Positions 5,501-7,171 of a stretch of 7,171 nt of DNA are shown here, piece by piece. This stretch comes from Chloroflexota bacterium (GTDB taxonomy: Bacteria > Chloroflexota > Anaerolineae > Anaerolineales > JACQED01): positions 1 through 7,171 of the forward strand of contig JACQED010000159.1 of the NCBI GenBank assembly GCA_016200785.1, given 5' to 3'. Both the position numbers and the translations under genes were made by a program. How positions within the stretch are numbered: the stretch's first letter is position 1; the number at the start of each line of letters is the position of its first letter. The notes below the pieces were generated by a model, which made no database searches, was not told the DNA's origin, and saw only the letters and a list, made by a program, of their open reading frames with translations.

Positions 5501-7171
5501 GATAGCCGCGCGCGAGGCCGAGTCCCCCGATGTGGAGTTCGCCCGGAACGCCGACCGGCACGGGATTCAGATTCGCGTCCAGCAGATAGAGGTGTGTGTT
5601 GGCGATCGGCCTGCCAATCGGAACCGGCCAACTGCCGGCGGCGACTGGATGGACGGTTGACCAAATAGTCGTCTCAGTCGGCCCGTACAGATTCCAAAGA
5701 GCCGCTCCCCGTTCCAGCAGCTGATTTGCCAGATCGCGCGGCAGGGCTTCGCCGCCGCACAGGATTTTCAACTGCCGATCGCCCTGCCAGCCAGCTTCCA
5801 AAAGCAGTCGCCACGTGGCGGGAGTCGCTTGCATCACGGTCGCGCCGCACTGCGCGAGCATTTCCATCAACCGCACGCCGTCGGAGGTGACTTGCCGGCT
5901 GGCGACCACGAGGCGTGCGCCGACTGTCAGTGGGAGGAAGATCTCCAGCGCGGCAATGTCGAAGGACAAGGAGGTGACGGCGAGCAGCACATCGCGCTCC
6001 GATAGGCCGGGTTGGGCGCGCATCGCGTGAAGAAGGTTGACCACAGCGCGATGCGTAATCTGAACTCCCTTTGGCTTGCCGGTCGAGCCGGAGGTGTAGA
6101 TCACGTAGGCCAGATTGTCCGGCGTCACATTGCCGGCGGGATTGTCCGCGCTCTCGCGAGCTATCGCCTCCGAGTCCCCATCGAGGCTGACAACGTGCGC
6201 CGCGTGGCGCGGAAGATTATCAAGAGCCTGTCCGTGAGTCAGCAGCACCGACGCCCCACAATCCTCCCACATGAGATTGAGGCGAACCTTCGGAAAAGCC
6301 GGATCCATCGGGACGTAGGCCGCGCCCGCTTTGAGAATGCCGAGGAGGCCCACGGCCATCTCCAGCGAACGTTCCACGCACAGCCCCACGCGATCTTCTG
6401 GCTCAACGCTAAGAGTCCGCAGGTAGTTCGCCAGTTGATTCGCACGGCGGTTCAACTCGCGGTAGGTCAGAGAGTCACCTTCAAAGACGACCGCGATGGC
6501 CTCCGGCGTGCGTTGGACTTGAGCCTCGAATAGATCGTGGAGTCGCGCATCGGCGGGATAATCTGAGCGAGTATCGTTCCACTCTGCGAGCATTTGATGA
6601 CGCTCGGCGTCGGTCAGGAGGGGAAGCTCCGAGAGTCGCTGCTCGGGATCGGCGGCGACACCTTCCAACAGAGTCCTCAGATGTCCCGACATTCGCACGA
6701 TGCGCTCCGCGTCGAACAGGTCGGTGTTGTACTGGAATGAGGCGGTGAGCGATCCGCTTCCTTCCGCGACAGTCAGCGTGAGATCGAAAGGCGCGCCTCG
6801 CTGTCCCACGGCGATGGGTTCCAGATCGAGCATCCGCCCATCTTGGCGGGCCGCCGCCTCGCCCGGCTCTTCGGGCTGAGGCAGTTTGTCCCAAATGAAG
6901 GCGACCTGAAAGAGCGGCGAGCGGCTGGCATCCCGTCTCGGCTGAAGTCGTTCGACCAGCAGAGGAAATGGAAAATCCTCGTGTTCGAGAGCGCCCAACA
7001 CAGTGCCGCGGACCCGGCCCAGGAATTCCTTGAATGCGGGATTGCCGCCCAGATCGGATCGCAGGACGACCGGATTGATGAAGTAGCCCACGATGCGCGA
7101 CAGCTCCGCTCGACTCCGTCCAGCCAGCGGCGAGCCGAGCAGGATGTCATCTTGCCCAGTGTAGCGATGCA
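2586..7171 (-). CDS. NRPS, 3' part: C(partial)-A(Gly)-T-KAS III-KAS III-like (5' partial)
   Basis: The reading frame runs off the right edge. The codons from 7169 down to 7092 encode ...YTGQDDILLGSPLAGRSR..., a normal condensation-domain stretch, so the GTG at 7091 is an internal valine and not a start. Residues below are numbered from that GTG (1501 to the stop). In order: the C-terminal half of a condensation domain (to ~165), an adenylation domain (~185-700), a carrier domain (~711-783), a polar/Ala-Pro linker (784-833), a FabH-like KAS III domain (834-1180), a Pro/Arg/Lys-rich linker (1181-1207) and a second, degenerate KAS III-like domain (1208-1501). It adds one amino acid, probably glycine, to a chain delivered from upstream and ends in a ketosynthase pair instead of a thioesterase, reductase or terminal C domain. 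It is a cytosolic assembly-line enzyme. The stop TAG at 2586-2588 abuts the SDR start. Frame, modularity and domain identities are firm; the chemistry of the C-terminal pair is inferred. Confidence 0.95.
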   Translation of the reverse strand, partial: HRYTGQDDILLGSPLAGRSRAELSRIVGYFINPVVLRSDLGGNPAFKEFLGRVRGTVLGALEHEDFPFPLLVERLQPRRDASRSPLFQVAFIWDKLPQPEEPGEAAARQDGRMLDLEPIAVGQRGAPFDLTLTVAEGSGSLTASFQYNTDLFDAERIVRMSGHLRTLLEGVAADPEQRLSELPLLTDAERHQMLAEWNDTRSDYPADARLHDLFEAQVQRTPEAIAVVFEGDSLTYRELNRRANQLANYLRTLSVEPEDRVGLCVERSLEMAVGLLGILKAGAAYVPMDPAFPKVRLNLMWEDCGASVLLTHGQALDNLPRHAAHVVSLDGDSEAIARESADNPAGNVTPDNLAYVIYTSGSTGKPKGVQITHRAVVNLLHAMRAQPGLSERDVLLAVTSLSFDIAALEIFLPLTVGARLVVASRQVTSDGVRLMEMLAQCGATVMQATPATWRLLLEAGWQGDRQLKILCGGEALPRDLANQLLERGAALWNLYGPTETTIWSTVHPVAAGSWPVPIGRPIANTHLYLLDANLNPVPVGVPGELHIGGLGLARGYLNLPDLTAERFISNPFLKDEDGEKAATFRLPPSAFRLYKTGDVALYLPDGNIEFLGRVDHQVKVRGFRIELEEIETRLRGHPAVREAVVVARDVEGAPGDKRLVAYLVPDRDYVQSRSSASDSNPSPSELRRFLTETLPDYMTPAHFVILDAMPLTPNGKVDRLALPAPDRARPALDAAFVAPRTPVEKLLAEIWSQVLGVETVGAHDNFFELGGASIQVLQIVAQAGEAGLTFKPESFFVHQTIAELAHAAVSGGDGRSRDAADPPNMAALSARSDSREVRPAHFDLASAADATEPPPAKPGNTIIESLGVYLPAKVVTTKEVLAAGADKILFPLEQLTGIKSRRIAGDSEFSIDLAKKAVETCLANSKYTSQDLDLLICCNVSRCDGPNHRFSFEPNTAIRLRKHFGFDRALAFDVANACPGMFTAIMIVDAFLKAGLIQCGMVVSGEYITHLTQTAQKEIDEILDSRMACLTLGDAGAALILEASPDDKFGFHDLDLYTLGRYYPLCVAKQTEHAHGGAIMHTDSIKLTSVTIEQAVAHSGQALGRAGWQAEGIQHVIMHQTSKTSLNDAAREINRFFDKQVCGDDNVVYNLAERGNTATTSHFVAVMDKIRENKIKPGDRALFSVTGSGLTVGTALYTFDDLPDRLRRVEAAQERPAKAGAKKAPPRPRRLPRIRIESAGVIPEERKVNREAIELAKIAAENCLEESSYSRSDIGLLLYAGVYRNDFLSEPAVAAIVAGEMGINDSIQTQDDAKTLAFDVFNGALGFLNACYIARQMIGVGRFKTAMIVASEIENNATVVPDRLVGLKETGSAVILDEAPDGKTGFGSFVFRYFADHIDAFTAYTALLNGRTFLQWSRDPRIEDYYLECIPGVVRELLDAEGLDVSQIKLIFPPQISSTFIPKLSDRINVAKGKFVDVTRDGQDYYTSSLPYAFRHAREQGLVEAGDVGLIVSVGAGIQVGCATYYF
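2589..3470 (-). other. Degenerate KAS III-like domain lacking the catalytic triad (within NRPS)
   Basis: Residues 1208-1501 (294 aa) align with the preceding KAS III domain. TLAFDVFNGALGFLNA matches ALAFDVANACPGMFTA with A1298 at the Cys position. IKLIFPPQIS matches IQHVIMHQTS with P1428 at the His position. DGQDYYTSS matches RGNTATTS with Q1457 or D1458 at the Asn position. The C-terminal GAGIQVGCATYYF matches GSGLTVGTALYTF with no gap. It also lacks the N-terminal TTKEVL...TGIKSRR segment, and the GD of the LGDAG motif reads LKETGSAVIL. Fold conservation with loss of all catalytic residues suggests a structural or chain-length partner, like PqsB beside PqsC or a chain-length factor beside KS. 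It is not a decaying remnant by appearance: the frame is clean to the stop. Confidence 0.85.
3471..3551 (-). other. Pro/Ala/Arg/Lys-rich linker between the two KAS III domains (within NRPS)
   Basis: Residues 1181-1207 (for example ERPAKAGAKKAPPRPRR) are strongly basic and proline-rich without hydrophobic core positions, typical of an exposed hinge. The length would allow the two flanking domains to pack side by side as a pseudo-dimer. Confidence 0.75.
3552..4592 (-). other. KAS III (FabH-like) ketosynthase domain, apparently active (within NRPS)
   Basis: A complete thiolase-fold domain of about 347 residues (834-1180), the normal size of a free FabH. It opens with IIESLGVYLPAKVVTTKEVL and has the FabH-type LTGIKSRRIA (869-878), the nucleophile C952 in NACPGM (codon 4236-4238), TLGDAGAALIL (1005-1015), H1093 in MHQTSKTSL (codon 3813-3815), N1130 in ERGNTATTS (codon 3702-3704) and the closing GSGLTVGTALYTF (1161-1173). 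The Cys-His-Asn triad of decarboxylating KAS III enzymes is therefore intact. It sits where a release domain belongs, directly after the carrier. Expected chemistry is acyl transfer to C952 followed by Claisen-type condensation or, as in some KAS III relatives such as CerJ, acyl transfer without decarboxylation. Which applies is not decidable from sequence. Confidence 0.9.
4593..4742 (-). other. Flexible linker between T and KAS III (within NRPS)
   Basis: Residues 784-833 are rich in Ala, Ser, Asp, Arg and Pro (for example SGGDGRSRDAADPP and ATEPPPAKPG) with no recognisable motif. It looks like an unstructured tether about 50 residues long, enough to let the carrier arm reach the ketosynthase active site. 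Confidence 0.7.
4743..4961 (-). other. Thiolation / peptidyl carrier domain (within NRPS)
   Basis: Carries the growing chain on a phosphopantetheine arm. The core DNFFELGGASIQVLQIV (738-754) has the attachment serine S747 (codon 4851-4853, read on the minus strand). The residue before it is Ala, where His or Asp is more common in C-facing carriers. This may reflect the unusual downstream partner, a ketosynthase rather than a TE or C domain. The PPTase encoded two genes downstream is the likely activator. Confidence 0.92.
5148..5175. repeat. Perfect 11-bp inverted repeat inside the A-domain C-terminal loop
   Basis: GGATCGAGACT (5148-5158) and AGTCTCGATCC (5165-5175) are exact reverse complements with a 6-base spacer, GAACGT. 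On the coding strand it encodes part of the RDYVQSRS loop (about residues 640-648) between the A8 region and the A9 LPDYMTP motif. It could form a hairpin in the mRNA. It may be a small palindromic insertion or chance structure. Confidence 0.6.
5391..5450 (-). repeat. Heptamer tandem repeat flanked by 9-bp inverted repeat, in-frame insertion in A domain
   Basis: On the plus strand, GCGGAAG occurs at 5401-5407 and 5408-5414 and as GCGGAAA at 5415-5421, with a decayed copy GCGAAAA at 5394-5400. Flanking arms GGCGAAAAG (5393-5401) and CTTTTCGCC (5430-5438) are perfect inverted repeats. The insertion encodes residues 548-567 (including FRLPPSAFRL) between SNPF and YKTGD (A7), a place where typical A domains have little or no sequence. 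The frame is kept. Confidence 0.7.
6597..7171 (-). other. Condensation domain, C-terminal half (within NRPS)
   Basis: Forms the peptide (amide) bond between the upstream chain and the aminoacyl-T of this module. Visible core motifs are the C4-like YTGQDDILLGSPLAGR (just right of 7091), C5 VGYFINPVVLR (1-11), C6 EHEDFPFPLLVERL (36-49) and C7 RDASRSPLFQVAF (53-65). The HHxxxDG active-site motif lies outside the window, so activity cannot be confirmed. The GYFINPVVLR form of C5 and the very regular C6/C7 resemble C domains from hybrid PKS-NRPS lines, which hints that the upstream donor could be a polyketide or acyl chain (weak inference). Confidence 0.9.

Larger units (their letters stand above)
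4992..6539 (-). other. Adenylation domain, predicted glycine-specific (within NRPS)
   Basis: Activates an amino acid as an aminoacyl-AMP and loads it on the adjacent T domain. All core motifs are visible: A2 LKAGAAYVPMDP (253-264), A3 YTSGSTGKPKG (332-342), A4 FDIAALEIF (377-385), A5 NLYGPTETT (467-475), A6 GELHIGGLGLARGYL (517-531), A7 YKTGD (568-572), A8 around GRVDHQVKVRGFRIE (586-600), A9 LPDYMTPAHFV (668-678) and A10 NGKVDR (688-693, catalytic K690). Hand alignment to GrsA gives the specificity residues D378, I379, L382, Q421, L444, G446, L468, I476, W477 and K690, i.e. DILQLGLIWK, which I recall as a glycine code. Two variable loops (548-567 and ~640-655) hold low-complexity or repeat-derived sequence but do not break core motifs. 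Confidence 0.9.

Noticed and set aside
2505..5660. Long open frames on the plus strand opposite the NRPS (for example 2505-3224 and 4881-5660)
   Set aside because: Their translations are Arg/His/Gly/Asp-rich without family motifs, and they mirror a strongly supported, motif-rich gene. They are expected by-products of GC-rich coding DNA.
7089..7091. GTG codon as the start of the NRPS gene
   Set aside because: The frame stays open to the window edge, and the codons right of it encode a normal C4-C5 condensation stretch (YTGQDDILLGSPLAGR). The GTG is the valine of the C5 motif VGYFINP.
1..7171. CRISPR arrays, tRNA/rRNA genes, transposases, phage genes, riboswitches
   Set aside because: No spaced direct repeats, RNA gene signatures or mobile-element proteins were seen. 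Nearly all bases are covered by the four coding regions.

Overview
The window shows two converging transcription units and almost no non-coding DNA. The DNA is GC-rich, with long NRPS reading frames and a membrane protein resembling the DUF2723 family. That fits a free-living bacterium rich in secondary metabolism, for example Acidobacteriota, Chloroflexota, Myxococcota or a similar soil lineage. The 7-bp CTTCCGC-type repeats inside a coding loop weakly favour the first two. This placement is inference; no marker gene settles it.

Layout. Positions 2-958 (+) hold the 3' part of a multi-pass membrane protein with a soluble tail, probably a DUF2723 / GT-C glycosyltransferase-like protein; its start lies left of the window. 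The rest reads on the minus strand as one tightly packed operon, in transcription order. First is the 3' part of a very large NRPS (7171 down to 2586), whose start lies beyond the right edge. Next is a classical short-chain dehydrogenase/reductase (2585-1698), then an Sfp-type 4'-phosphopantetheinyl transferase (1701-934). The NRPS stop codon directly abuts the SDR ATG, and the SDR stop overlaps the PPTase ATG as ATGA. The PPTase tail overlaps the membrane-protein tail by 25 bp.

The notable part is how the NRPS ends. The order is C (partial) - A - T - KAS III - KAS III-like. The A domain carries a ten-residue code read as DILQLGLIWK, which I recall as a glycine code. No thioesterase, reductase or terminal condensation domain follows the carrier protein. 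In their place is a full FabH-like domain with Cys-His-Asn present (C952, H1093, N1130), then a shorter homologous domain in which all three are replaced (A1298, P1428, and Q/D at 1457/1458). NRPS residues are numbered from the GTG codon at 7091, an internal codon used only as a reference point. This looks like a covalently fused active/inactive ketosynthase pair, comparable in principle to PqsC/PqsB or KS/chain-length-factor pairs, occupying the chain-release position.

Working model (inference). The PPTase activates the carrier domains. The last module adds glycine. The KAS III pair releases or extends the glycyl-ended chain by C-C bond formation or acyl transfer. The SDR may then reduce a carbonyl in the product. 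Two small inverted or tandem repeats sit in variable loops of the A domain and look like insertions tolerated in frame. No RNA gene, CRISPR array, transposase or intergenic promoter is visible, and no stretch over 300 bases lacks a gene.
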